DNA from: Magnetococcales bacterium
GTDB lineage: Bacteria; Pseudomonadota; Magnetococcia; Magnetococcales; JADGCH01
Length of the DNA: 64,000 nucleotides
Direction of reading: 5' to 3'
Assembly: GCA_015229115.1 (NCBI GenBank)
Contig: JADGCH010000003.1
Location: forward strand, 1 to 64,000
Shown: piece after piece, positions 19,536-28,240 of the stretch
Position numbering within the stretch: the first letter of the stretch is position 1
Layout of the letters: every line of letters starts with the position of its first letter
The notes under the pieces: generated by a model
The model's database searches: none
Told to the model about the DNA's origin: nothing
What the model saw: the letters and a program-made list of their open reading frames with translations, nothing else
Translations under genes and position numbers: made by a program

Positions 19536-19820
19536 TGATGATTCTCCCTTGTAAAAATCGTCCACCTCTGAATCATGATCAACCATTATAACAGTATCCC
19601 ATCATCGGTGATAGTCCCCATGATACAGCGACAGCTATACCCGCTATTGTTCCCACGGTAACAATCTGCCCTCAACCCTTTCTGGTCTGGTAGCATTTTG
19701 TTACAACCCTACCCAAATCAGTTGATTGATATTACTATTAATATAAGGTATTTTGAGTTTGGCATGAATCGCGCTGAGTCGAGTCACATGGTCCAGTAAA
19801 ACATAAGGAAAAAATCAGCC
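19536..19820. promoter_or_regulatory. Divergent control region, chemoreceptor / GGDEF operon
   Basis: A 285 bp gap between divergent genes. Toward the + strand operon it contains TTGATT (19722-19727) and TATAAG (19742-19747), spaced 14 bp, shorter than the usual 17, in an AT-rich patch. AAGGA at 19805-19809 is the likely ribosome site for the GGDEF gene. The chemoreceptor promoter must lie in the left half, but I see no clear consensus there. Confidence 0.3.
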
Positions 19821-21512
19821 ATGGGCATCAAATACAACAAGATGGACGAGATAATCCAGAAAATTGATCATTTGGGCCGCTTGCTACGCGACATCCAGCA
19901 CAACCTGCGCAAGGAACGGACCTCACGAAAAAAAATATCGCAGAAACTGCGTGATGCCGAGCGGATGATGACGGTTTTCAGTGGTGTGCACGATGCCTTG
20001 GCCGTAGCCGACACCGAAAGTCAGTATTTGAATCATATCTGCGACCACTTATTGACCCATGGTGACTACGCCTTGGTATGGATCGGTTTCATCAACCAGA
20101 ATGACGACCGGGTTCATCCTGTTGCCAGCGCCGGAGAAGGCAAGAATTATCTCAAAAACCTGGTGATTACCTGGTCTGAAGGACCGCTGGGTAATGGTCC
20201 AACAGGGCGCGCCCTGCGCTTACGCCGGACCCAGATGAGTCGTTACATCCCCAACGACCCTTCCTTTGCACCTTGGAAGAATAAGGCGGAGGCGCAACAT
20301 TTTGCCTCCTCCATCGCCATGCCTCTGCTGTACAAGGAAGAGCTGTTTGGCGTCATTAACCTTTACTCCAGGGATGTCGACAGTTTCGGTGACGAAAAGA
20401 TCATCATCCTGGAGCGCATGGCCAACCATGTGGCTTTTGGTCTGCACTCGCTGCGCGCCACCGTTCTGCACCAGCAGGAAGATGCCCGCTCGCAACGATC
20501 GATGGAATCACGCAACGCCATTTCGGCCCTGCTGGAAACATCCCTGAAGCCCTTTTCGCTGCGGCAACAACTGGATACCGCGCTGGAAATCATTCTCTCC
20601 ATTTCCTGGCTTTCCATCCTTGGCAAGGGTTCCATTTTTCTGGTCAGCCCATCGGGTAACGAACTGGACATGGTGGCACAGAAAAATCTGTCGGCGCCGC
20701 TGCTCAGCCTGTGCCAGCAGATTCCCTTCGGCTATTGCCTGTGTGGACGGGCAGCCCAAAGCAGGCAGATCGTTTTTGCGCCATCGCTGGATCATCAGCA
20801 CGACGTTACCTTTCCCGGCATCGCACCCCATGGCCATTACTGTATTCCTATCGCCATCGACGACCGGCTGTTAGGGGTGCTGAACCTCTACGTGTCCGAT
20901 GGGCACAAGCCGGATGCTGATGAGGAGCTGTTTTTTACCACCATTGCCAACACGCTGGCTGGCATCATCGAACGCAAGACCATCGAGGAAGAAATCTCCC
21001 GATTGGCTCGTTATGACGCACTCACCAACGTGTTTAACCGTCGCACCTTTCAGGAACATCTGGAACATGAGCTGGCCGTGGCGCAACGGGAAAAGCGCGG
21101 ATTTGCCCTGATGTTTCTCGACCTGGACCGATTCAAGCAGGTCAATGACCAGCACGGTCATGGAGCAGGTGACGAACTGCTGCGACAGGTGGTGCAGCGC
21201 CTGTCCAACACGGTGAGGAAGGCCGATATCATTGCCCGTTTTGGCGGTGATGAGTTTTGTATTCTGCTGACGACCTTATCCAACCTGCAGGATATTCTGG
21301 TGGTCGGGCAAAAAATTATCGATACCATTGGACAGGAATTCGATCTTGGCGAAATTTCTTGTCAAATCGGTGTTAGCATCGGTGTCAGCCTGTATCCCAG
21401 CCACGGTAACACCAGCGAAGAACTGCTCGAACACGCCGATCAGGCCCTGTATGCCGTCAAGAAAGCCGGAAGGAATAGCATCCTAGTCTATTCGAGCGAG
21501 ATGGAGGCCTGA
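19821..21512 (+). CDS. GAF-GAF-GGDEF diguanylate cyclase
   Basis: A soluble 563-residue protein. A charged coiled N-terminus (about 1-55) leads into GAF domain 1 (about 60-215; SIAMPLLYKEELFGVINLYS) and GAF domain 2 (about 240-385; HYCIPIAIDDRLLGVLNLY), then a GGDEF domain (395-560; YDALTNVFNRRTF, LDLDRFKQVND, ARFGGDEF). An RKAD inhibitory-site motif precedes GGDEF, so c-di-GMP product inhibition is expected. The second GAF has paired cysteines (CQQIPFGYCLC) of the kind found in this GAF subfamily. It is followed 2 bp later by the HD-GYP gene, which should break down the same messenger. Confidence 0.93.
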   Translation: MGIKYNKMDEIIQKIDHLGRLLRDIQHNLRKERTSRKKISQKLRDAERMMTVFSGVHDALAVADTESQYLNHICDHLLTHGDYALVWIGFINQNDDRVHPVASAGEGKNYLKNLVITWSEGPLGNGPTGRALRLRRTQMSRYIPNDPSFAPWKNKAEAQHFASSIAMPLLYKEELFGVINLYSRDVDSFGDEKIIILERMANHVAFGLHSLRATVLHQQEDARSQRSMESRNAISALLETSLKPFSLRQQLDTALEIILSISWLSILGKGSIFLVSPSGNELDMVAQKNLSAPLLSLCQQIPFGYCLCGRAAQSRQIVFAPSLDHQHDVTFPGIAPHGHYCIPIAIDDRLLGVLNLYVSDGHKPDADEELFFTTIANTLAGIIERKTIEEEISRLARYDALTNVFNRRTFQEHLEHELAVAQREKRGFALMFLDLDRFKQVNDQHGHGAGDELLRQVVQRLSNTVRKADIIARFGGDEFCILLTTLSNLQDILVVGQKIIDTIGQEFDLGEISCQIGVSIGVSLYPSHGNTSEELLEHADQALYAVKKAGRNSILVYSSEMEA

Positions 21513-21514
21513 GG

Positions 21515-23272
21515 GTGATCCGTCGCTATGTCCTGCTACTGGTCGGCATTATCCTGGCGTTGTCGCTCTCTCCGACGATCTATCTCTATCTGAGCCATTC
21601 AAGGCTCAATGCACAGGTTGCGATCATCAATCAGTTTCATCTCACATCCGCCAAAATCTGTGATCGTATCAGTGAGGAGTTACAGAGCATTCGGGCTCAC
21701 CACGCTGAGGAACACCTGTCACAAATCGTCTCCTACCAACCCAGGAAAACAACCCTCTACCACAAGGACCATTTCCGAACCATTCAGGCACAGTTTAACC
21801 AGCTCACTACCCTGTGGCAGCAATACCGGGAAGCCAGTGCATCCTATCCAGAGTTGCTGCATTACTACGAGGATGCTAGACGCTGGCTGTGGCAACTCGA
21901 TCCGATCTGGTTGGCAGAGGATCAATATGAGCTGATTGACCCGTTGTTTGAAGCCTCTGTAGAAGCCCTACAGGCCCTTTCTGCTGACATGATGGCGTTG
22001 GAGCGAGGTCATGTGCGCATGGTTGACAAAATGGGTGAGCAGCTCACCCAGGAACGTCAATGGCATGAACGGGTTCTCTATCTGTTGACCCTGCTGTTGG
22101 CAATCATCGGACTGTTCGCTGGCAAAAAAATCATGCAGCTGATAGTCGCGCAGATCAATCAGCGTATAGTTACAGAGCATAAGTTAAGTAAGAATCTTGT
22201 CGAAATCCAGAAAAGTCAACTGGAACGGGATATGCTGCGCCGTTCCAACAGGGCTATGATCATTGCACTGGCTGATCTAGCGGAAAATCGGGATAATAAC
22301 ACTGGAGAGCACGTCCTGCGGGTAGCACGGCTGACCCATGAAATTGCCCTAGAGCTACGAGCAATGGGCGTTACAGCTGTTGATGACCCCTTTCTGGCAC
22401 AGATTGCCTCGTCCAGCATGCTGCATGATGTTGGAAAAGTGAGTACTCCAGACCACATCCTGCTCAAACCAGGGGCACTCAGCGCTGAGGAACGCATCAT
22501 TATGCAACAGCACGCCCAAGCTGGTGGTCATTTTCTGGAAAAAATAGCCTCTTTACAAGAGATGGGCCATCATCTCAATATGGCCGGCCGCATCGCCCGG
22601 TTCCATCACGAACAATACCAAGGCGGCGGCTACCCAGACGGTTTGGTCGGTGAGGACATTCCTCTTGAGGCCCGCATCGTGACAGTAGCCGATGTCTATG
22701 ATGCCCTCACCTCCTGGCGGCCTTACAAAAAGCCCTGGACTCAGGAACAAGCGAATGACTTCATTCGGGAACGTGCAGGCAAGCTGTTTGATCCGAATGT
22801 GGTCCAAGCCTTCTTTGCAGCACAGGCACGTCGGGAAGAAGTGACCGCCTTGCAATGGCAGGAGGAGATGACCGTCGGTATTGCGGTACTGGACAACGAT
22901 CACAGGAAAATCATTTCGCTGATCAATCAAATGACGCGTTGCCAGCAACAACCCGATACGACCATGATCGAGTTGGTGCTCGACGAGCTTTATAATTACA
23001 CGACACGTCATTTACAGCGTGAGGAAGCCTTCTTGCGTGAAATCGGCTTTCCCAGCGCATCAGACCATACACAAAGCCACAACCAGTTTGCCCAACAGGT
23101 TGCCGCAATGCGTCGACGCTATTTCCATGAACAGCGGATCGAAATAGCGGAAGGATTGACGGCGTTGATGACCCGCTGGCTGATTGAGCACATCCTGCGC
23201 GAAGATCAGCTCTATGCCCGCTGGTACGCCGAAATAGGTCAACCAGCTGTCCAATGCCTTCAGGCAACATGA
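21515..23272 (+). CDS. Membrane HD-GYP phosphodiesterase with C-terminal hemerythrin domain
   Basis: A 585-residue protein starting at GTG (GGAG 10 nt upstream). Two membrane helices (about 5-22 and 188-210) enclose a periplasmic segment. The HD-GYP domain (about 245-425) has HVLRVARLTH, the metal-binding SSMLHDVGKV, and HHEQYQGGGYPDGL, so it should hydrolyse c-di-GMP. The C-terminal 130 residues form a bacteriohemerythrin domain with the iron ligands in DNDHRKI, TTRHLQREEAF, HTQSHNQF and WLIEHILREDQ. Hemerythrin binds O2 at a di-iron site, so oxygen or redox state may control the hydrolase (inference). It is coupled to the GGDEF gene upstream; pabB-pabC starts by ATGA overlap. Confidence 0.95.
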   Translation: MIRRYVLLLVGIILALSLSPTIYLYLSHSRLNAQVAIINQFHLTSAKICDRISEELQSIRAHHAEEHLSQIVSYQPRKTTLYHKDHFRTIQAQFNQLTTLWQQYREASASYPELLHYYEDARRWLWQLDPIWLAEDQYELIDPLFEASVEALQALSADMMALERGHVRMVDKMGEQLTQERQWHERVLYLLTLLLAIIGLFAGKKIMQLIVAQINQRIVTEHKLSKNLVEIQKSQLERDMLRRSNRAMIIALADLAENRDNNTGEHVLRVARLTHEIALELRAMGVTAVDDPFLAQIASSSMLHDVGKVSTPDHILLKPGALSAEERIIMQQHAQAGGHFLEKIASLQEMGHHLNMAGRIARFHHEQYQGGGYPDGLVGEDIPLEARIVTVADVYDALTSWRPYKKPWTQEQANDFIRERAGKLFDPNVVQAFFAAQARREEVTALQWQEEMTVGIAVLDNDHRKIISLINQMTRCQQQPDTTMIELVLDELYNYTTRHLQREEAFLREIGFPSASDHTQSHNQFAQQVAAMRRRYFHEQRIEIAEGLTALMTRWLIEHILREDQLYARWYAEIGQPAVQCLQAT

Positions 23273-25437
23273 GTTGCGCTGCTGCCGTCATCACAACCGA
23301 TCTTCTCAACAGCCCGGTCTGTGTGTTGCTGGATCAGATGCCGTTGGGCAAACCGCTATTGCTGCGTCAGCCTCGTGCCATCTACACCGCCCACCAACCG
23401 GACCAGATGATGCCGTTGTTACAGCGGGTGGAACATGAATCGCTGGCCGGTCGCTGGGTAGCCGGACTGGTTCGCTATGAAGCGGCTGCCGTCTTTGGCC
23501 TGCCGGTCCATGCACCAGCGTCCCATGCCCTGCTACCCCTGGCATGGTTTGCAGTATTCGATCAGGCTGAACCCTGCTGTTTCGGTCCATGGCCCATCTC
23601 CCAGCCGCTCTCGCTGCACCCCATGGTCAGCGCTGCCGATCATGCTGCTGCCGTAGCCCGTATTCACGATTACATTACTACTGGTGATAGCTATCAGGTT
23701 AATCTGACGCTACCCATGACCTTGCCAGCATCAACCGATATGGCCGCCCTGTTCCTGAGATTGCAGATGCTGCACCGTTTCCCCTATGGCCTATGGATCA
23801 ACGGTGGTGATTGGCAAGTCGCCTCATTTTCGCCCGAGCTACTGTTTCTGCGTCAGCAGGATCGCATCACCACAGCGCCGATCAAGGGCACTCGCAGTCG
23901 CCATCCCGACTGGCGTATCGACTATCACCAAGCTATGGCCCTGCTACAATCGGACAAAGACCGGGCCGAACATGTCATGATCGTTGACATGGCCCGTAAC
24001 GATCTCGGTCGTATCTGTCAGACCGGCAGCATCACCGTGTCGCATCTGATGGAATGGCGCCAGCTGCCAACCATCCACCATCTGGAAACAGCCGTGACCG
24101 GTCAGCTGTGTTCCCATACCGGACTGGCACAGATTTTTGCCGCCCTGTTTCCGGCTGCCTCGATTACCGGTGCCCCCAAGCATCGCACCATGGCCATCAT
24201 TCGCGAGCTGGAGCCATGGCCACGCGGCATCTATACCGGCAGCGTCGGTGTGCTGTTACCAGGCGGTGATAGCTGTTTCAACGTCGCCATCCGCACGGTG
24301 ACAGCCACTCGCGATAGCGCTCCGACGGTGGGATTGGGTGGTGGCATCGTCATCGACTCACAGGCCGATGACGAGTGGCAGGAATTGCTGCACAAGGCTG
24401 ATTTCTTGCGACCCATCACAACAATTACTGCAACACCACCGGCTCTTCTGGAAACCATGCGGGTGGAACAGACAGGCCTGATCCCGCGTCTGTCGCAACA
24501 TCTGGCACGACTAACGGCTTCGGCACAGACGCTGGGATTCTGCTGCGATCCCGTCACCATCGAACAACAAGCCCGTGATCAAGCGCATCAGTGGGCCCTG
24601 GCCGGACTGACACCCTGCATCCTGCGCCTATCCCTTTCTCACGACGGTGTGGTGACATGGACCAGACGACCACAGCAAGCTGATCCGACAACCGGCCTGA
24701 AGATACGCACGGCGGCCGTACCCGTCGATCGTCTCGACCGCTGGCTGCGACACAAGACCACCCGACGCCAGTCTCTGGACCAGCTGCTGATCGACGCCCG
24801 CCAGGATGGCTATGATGACGTGCTGCTGTGCAACAACCTCGGCTGGATCACCGAAGGAACCATCCGCGCCATTGCTGTACGTTTGGCTAATCGCTGGCTG
24901 GTGCCCCCGAGCGACGCCGGCCTGTTAGCCAGTCTCTGGCGTCAGGAGTGGATGACAGCCCGTCAGGCTACCGAACACCCTCTGACCGTAACCGACCTGA
25001 AGCAGTGCCAGGAAATCTGGATGGGCAACAGTGTCCGCGGCGGCTGTCCGGTGATACAGGTTGACGATCCTGATGGGCAGCCCTTATGGCTTGCCAATAG
25101 GACGCCATCAAAGGTCGCTAACCAACAGCTCTCGTGTGAGCTGGCAGAAATGGAGGGAGTCAACAAGATGCCGTCTTATGTAACCAGTTTTGAGCAGATT
25201 GCCATGGAAAAAGGCATGGAAAAAGGCATGGAAAAAGGCATGGAAAAAGGCATGGAAAAAGGCGAGCAATCGGTGCTGCTGCGCCAACTGCGCCGCCGTT
25301 TTACCACTCTGCCCTCATGGGTTGAACCCAGGGTGCTTAATGCCAGTCTGGATCTGCTTGGGGAATGGACCGACCGCATCCTCGACGCCCATTCGTTGCA
25401 GGATATCTTCGGTGATGAGGCCCAAGCAGCGCATTGA
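23269..25437 (+). CDS. pabB: Aminodeoxychorismate synthase I / lyase fusion with an Rpn/DUF4351-type tail
   Basis: Folate pathway enzyme making p-aminobenzoate from chorismate. The N-terminal PabB part (res 1-395) shows GDSYQVNLTLPM, PIKGTRSRHPDW, DLGRICQTGSI, FPAASITGAPKHR and GLGGGIVIDSQ; the PabC-like PLP lyase part (about 400-620) shows LRLSLSHDG and NLGWITEGTIRAIAV. The last 100 residues (MPSYVTSFEQIAMEKG, five MEKG repeats, then LLRQLRRRFTTLPSWVE and LLGEWTDRILDAHSLQDIF) do not belong to PabC. They match the C-terminal tail of Rpn/DUF4351-type nuclease-like proteins. The ATG at 23269 overlaps the HD-GYP stop (ATGA), so I prefer it to the ORF-track start. The enzyme part should still work. 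Confidence 0.9.
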   Translation: MSCAAAVITTDLLNSPVCVLLDQMPLGKPLLLRQPRAIYTAHQPDQMMPLLQRVEHESLAGRWVAGLVRYEAAAVFGLPVHAPASHALLPLAWFAVFDQAEPCCFGPWPISQPLSLHPMVSAADHAAAVARIHDYITTGDSYQVNLTLPMTLPASTDMAALFLRLQMLHRFPYGLWINGGDWQVASFSPELLFLRQQDRITTAPIKGTRSRHPDWRIDYHQAMALLQSDKDRAEHVMIVDMARNDLGRICQTGSITVSHLMEWRQLPTIHHLETAVTGQLCSHTGLAQIFAALFPAASITGAPKHRTMAIIRELEPWPRGIYTGSVGVLLPGGDSCFNVAIRTVTATRDSAPTVGLGGGIVIDSQADDEWQELLHKADFLRPITTITATPPALLETMRVEQTGLIPRLSQHLARLTASAQTLGFCCDPVTIEQQARDQAHQWALAGLTPCILRLSLSHDGVVTWTRRPQQADPTTGLKIRTAAVPVDRLDRWLRHKTTRRQSLDQLLIDARQDGYDDVLLCNNLGWITEGTIRAIAVRLANRWLVPPSDAGLLASLWRQEWMTARQATEHPLTVTDLKQCQEIWMGNSVRGGCPVIQVDDPDGQPLWLANRTPSKVANQQLSCELAEMEGVNKMPSYVTSFEQIAMEKGMEKGMEKGMEKGMEKGEQSVLLRQLRRRFTTLPSWVEPRVLNASLDLLGEWTDRILDAHSLQDIFGDEAQAAH
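25204..25263 (+). repeat. Five 12-bp tandem repeats (MEKG)5
   Basis: ATGGAAAAAGGC is repeated five times without a mismatch, coding MEKG five times in a row. MEKG/IEKG runs of this kind are typical of the linker before the C-terminal domain of Rpn/DUF4351 proteins. The copies are identical, so copy number may vary by slippage, always in whole codons. Confidence 0.95.
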
Positions 25438-25456
25438 GGGTGTTGTCCATCATTCT

Positions 25457-25640
25457 GGCCAACCTTTTGTTCCCGGGGCGATGTCCGGGCTGACCCTGAA
25501 TCGTCCCGCTGGGGCTCCCCTCAACCCCCAACCCCTTCTCCCACAAGGGGCGAAGGGGAGAGACGTGGGAGAGGGTAGGGTGAGGGGTACCCCAACGGAG
25601 CAACATATATTAACCACAGCCTGGTGCAATTCGCCCCAGG
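25457..25640 (+). repeat. GC-rich triple-hairpin repeat, left copy (interrupted)
   Basis: This shares with 26500-26591 the start GGCCAACCTTT, then CCCGGGGCGA..., GGGCTGA(C/T)CCTGAATCG, TTAACCACAGC and a final GC stem. Here hairpins 1 and 2 are degenerate and hairpin 3 is CCTGGTGC-aattc-GCCCCAGG. Between hairpin 2 and TTAACCAC lie about 90 bases absent from the right copy, including a second palindromic element (25517-25587). It sits between the Rpn-like tail of pabBC and the DUF4347 remnant. Confidence 0.75.
25517..25587 (+). repeat. Nested imperfect palindrome (CCCCTCA...TGAGGGG)
   Basis: The ends CCCCTCAACCCCCAACCCC and GTAGGGTGAGGGG are inverted, continuing inward as TTCTCCCAC / GTGGGAGA around an internal GGGGCGAAGGGG. 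This resembles the dispersed palindromic CCCTCACCCTAACCCTCTCCC-type repeats known in many proteobacteria. Its position inside the other repeat suggests it inserted there. Confidence 0.7.
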
Positions 25641-25664
25641 CACAACTTTCGGAGAGTCTCTGCC

Positions 25665-26636
25665 ATGGCCACCGCCGTCGCCGTTATCGATACCGCCCTC
25701 ACCGACTATCAATCCCTGGTCGCCAGCCTGCCGCCCGAGCTGGAGATCATCCTGCTCGACCCGCATCAGGATGGCCTCAGCCAGCTGGCCTCCGCCCTCA
25801 CCGGTCGTAGCGGTATCGATGCCATCCACCTCTTCAGCCATGGTGCGCCCGGATCGTTGCAACTGGGCTCCACCACCCTGACTACAGCCAATCTGGCCCG
25901 CTACGCCACCGCGCTCTCCACCATCGGCTCATCCCTGACACCTGATGGCGATCTGCTGCTCTATGGCTGCAACGTCGCTGCCGGTGATACCGGCCTTGCC
26001 TTCATCAACGCTCTAGCCCAATCCACCAGTGCCGATGTGGCCGCCTCAGATGACCTGACCGGCCAGGGCGGAGATTGGTTGCTGGAGCAGCACAGAGGCA
26101 CGGTCACCGCTGCTACCTTTACCCCCAGGTATAGCGGTGCTTTGGCGACCGCGTCGTTTGCTGATAAAGTCAACTATGCTGTTGATGTTGGACCTATTTA
26201 CGCTGCCATTGCTGACGTCAATCATGACAGTTGGCCCGATATTTTGGTGGTTAACTATAACTCCAATGTTGTTTCGGTAATGCGCAACAACGGTAATGGT
26301 ACTTTTGCTGCCAAAGTTGACTACGCTATTGGTGGTCCTAATCCCCATCATATTGTCGCAGCCGATATTAATGATGATGGGTGGTCCGATATTTTGACAA
26401 CCAACCAGGGTGGTAGCACTATCCAGATACTTTATAATAATGGCGATGGCACTTTTGCTTCCAATGTTAGTTATACCGTTGAGCGTTGTTCGTCGTTTCG
26501 GCCAACCTTTAACCCGGGGCGAGTGCCCCGGGCTGATCCTGAATCGCCCCGAAGGGGCAGCCTTAACCACAGCTTGGGGCATCGCCCCAAGAAAGAAGAA
26601 AATCGATTAAAGCAAGGGTTGCCGTTTCTAAGTTGA
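25665..26636 (+). pseudogene. Truncated DUF4347 / FG-GAP repeat surface protein
   Basis: Residues 1-160 match DUF4347 (IHLFSHGAPGSLQLG, LLLYGCNVAAGDTG, ASDDLTGQGGDWLLE), the N-terminal domain of very large secreted adhesin-like proteins. Residues 165-275 start FG-GAP/VCBS beta-propeller repeats (IADVNHDSWPDILVVNY, VAADINDDGWSDILTTN, NNGDGTF). At about residue 277 the frame runs into the GC-rich repeat (26500), and the last ~47 residues are repeat-encoded and Arg/Pro-rich. Full proteins of this kind run to thousands of residues, so only the 5' end remains. GGAGAG precedes the ATG. It may still be expressed, but the secretion signal region is gone. Confidence 0.75.
26500..26591 (+). repeat. GC-rich triple-hairpin repeat, right copy (intact)
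   Basis: Three consecutive perfect stem-loops: CCCGGGGC-GAGT-GCCCCGGG, GCCCC-GAA-GGGGC and CTTGGGGC-ATC-GCCCCAAG, preceded by GGCCAACCTTT. It disrupts the FG-GAP gene and ends about 110 bp before argH. It is in the same orientation as the copy at 25457-25640, so the two flank the DUF4347 remnant as direct repeats. It could also act as a terminator or mRNA-stabilising structure. Confidence 0.8.
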
Positions 26637-26653
26637 CAGCCATGGTCTATAAT
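26625..26653 (+). promoter_or_regulatory. Candidate argH-operon promoter
   Basis: A perfect -10 box TATAAT lies at 26648-26653, 50 bp before the argH ATG. The -35 at the right distance (TTTCTA, 26625-26630) is weak; a TTGACA at 26633-26638 is only 9 bp away and cannot pair with it. This is likely the promoter for argH-lptM-lysA-dapF and beyond. Confidence 0.45.
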
Positions 26654-26702
26654 ACAGAATGTTCTATAGGATCAAGGCTGCAACAGGAACACAGAAACGG
26701 CT

Positions 26703-28076
26703 ATGGAATCGATTCAAAACACCAAATTATGGGGGGCGCGCTTCGAGCAGGAGACCAACCAGCTGGTCGAACAGTTCACCGCCTCCATCCATTATGACGT
26801 ACGACTGTTTCGTCATGACATCCGCGCCTCCATCGCCCACTGCCGCATGCTGGCACGGCAACAGATCATCCCGCAGGCCGATGCCGAATGCATCGTCACC
26901 GGTCTGGAGCAGATCCGGCAGGAGCTGGAACGGGGGCAGTTGCCGCTTCAGGTCAGGCTGGAAGATATCCACATGCACGTTGAAAGCCGTTTGCATGAGC
27001 TGATCGGCCCGGTGGCTGGCAAACTGCATACGGCGCGCTCGCGCAACGACCAGGTCGCCACCGACCTGCGGCTGTACATGCGCGATGAGATCGACCAGCT
27101 GATTGAGCTGCTCAACCAGTGCCAGTTGGCCCTGCTCGATCTGGCTGAGCGGGAGGTAACCACCCTGCTGCCTGGCTTTACCCATCTGCAGATTGCCCAG
27201 CCGGTCAGTCTGGGGCACCACCTGCTGGCCTACGTCAACATGCTGGCACGCGATCAGCAGCGCTTGCACGATGCCAAGGGCCGTCTCAACCAGATGCCTC
27301 TTGGATCAGCGGCCCTGGCCGGTACCACCTTCCCGGTTGACCGTTTCTGGCTGGCTCAGGAGCTGGGGTTTGCTGCCCCCTGCGCCAACTCGATGGATGC
27401 TGTTTCCGACCGTGACTTTGTCATTGAGACGGCGGCGGCGGCGGCCCTGATCATGACCCATCTGTCGCGCCTGTCGGAAGAGCTGATCCTGTGGATGTCG
27501 CCTCCGTTTGCCTTTATCGATCTGCCGGACGCATTCTGTACCGGATCGAGCATCATGCCGCAAAAGAAAAATCCTGACATTCCGGAGCTGATCCGTGGCA
27601 AGAGCGGCCGTGTCACCGGCCATCTGGTAGCGCTGCTGACGCTGATGAAGGGTCTGCCACTGAGCTATAACCGCGATATGCAGGAGGACAAGGAGGCCAT
27701 TTTCGACACGCTGGATACCGTTAAAGGCTCTCTGGCGCTCTACGCTGCCATGATTCCTGGCATCACTGTCCGCAGTCAGCGCATGGCTGCCATGGCCGGA
27801 GAGGGCTACGCCACTGCGACCGATCTGGCCGATGCCCTGGTACGACAGGGAACGCCCTTCCGCGAAGCCCACGAGATTGTTGGCCGGCTGGTACGATCGG
27901 CGCTGGAGCAGCAGGTCACACTCGATCAACTGGACATCGATGAGGCCATCCGGCCGTTGTTGACCACCGAGGCTTCTGTCAATGCCCGCGATGTTTACGG
28001 AGGAACGGCGCTGCGGCAGGTGCGCGAAGCGATCCAGACTGCCCGCAAGCGCTGTACTGGGAAGGAGCCTGCATGA
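26703..28076 (+). CDS. argH: Argininosuccinate lyase
   Basis: Splits argininosuccinate into arginine and fumarate, the last step of arginine synthesis. The 457 residues are full length, beginning [20 protein letters not shown], with [29 protein letters not shown]-type [19 protein letters not shown] and the superfamily signature [20 protein letters not shown] containing the catalytic serine loop. It heads an amino-acid/cell-wall operon; its stop overlaps the lipoprotein start (ATGA). Confidence 0.98.
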   Translation: MESIQNTKLWGARFEQETNQLVEQFTASIHYDVRLFRHDIRASIAHCRMLARQQIIPQADAECIVTGLEQIRQELERGQLPLQVRLEDIHMHVESRLHELIGPVAGKLHTARSRNDQVATDLRLYMRDEIDQLIELLNQCQLALLDLAEREVTTLLPGFTHLQIAQPVSLGHHLLAYVNMLARDQQRLHDAKGRLNQMPLGSAALAGTTFPVDRFWLAQELGFAAPCANSMDAVSDRDFVIETAAAAALIMTHLSRLSEELILWMSPPFAFIDLPDAFCTGSSIMPQKKNPDIPELIRGKSGRVTGHLVALLTLMKGLPLSYNRDMQEDKEAIFDTLDTVKGSLALYAAMIPGITVRSQRMAAMAGEGYATATDLADALVRQGTPFREAHEIVGRLVRSALEQQVTLDQLDIDEAIRPLLTTEASVNARDVYGGTALRQVREAIQTARKRCTGKEPA

Positions 28077-28234
28077 AGAAGAGACCGACCCTGCTGCTGC
28101 TCACGGTGCTGATCGTGGTTTCCATGACGGCCTGTGGCTATAAGGAAAAGGAACTGCGTCTGCCCGGTCAAAAACCCGGTCAGGAGCAGCAACAGCATCG
28201 GGATTGGCATCAGGACTGGCACGGGAGTCGTTAG
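28073..28234 (+). CDS. Small LptM-like lipoprotein
   Basis: Too short for the ORF track: 53 residues, [33 protein letters not shown]..., with a lipobox (MTAC) giving a mature lipoprotein of 33 residues rich in Gln, His and Trp. It starts by ATGA overlap with argH and ends 6 bp before lysA. The position (argH / small lipoprotein / lysA / dapF) and the CG-K-L-LP opening match LptM (YifL/LppL), which assists assembly of the LPS translocon LptDE. The LptM identity is inferred from synteny and the short motif. Confidence 0.85.
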   Translation: MKKRPTLLLLTVLIVVSMTACGYKEKELRLPGQKPGQEQQQHRDWHQDWHGSR

Positions 28235-28240
28235 GCCACC

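Noticed and set aside
25517-25587. Palindrome as a CRISPR-like unit
   Set aside because: Only one copy, no spacers and no cas genes; it fits a dispersed palindromic repeat.
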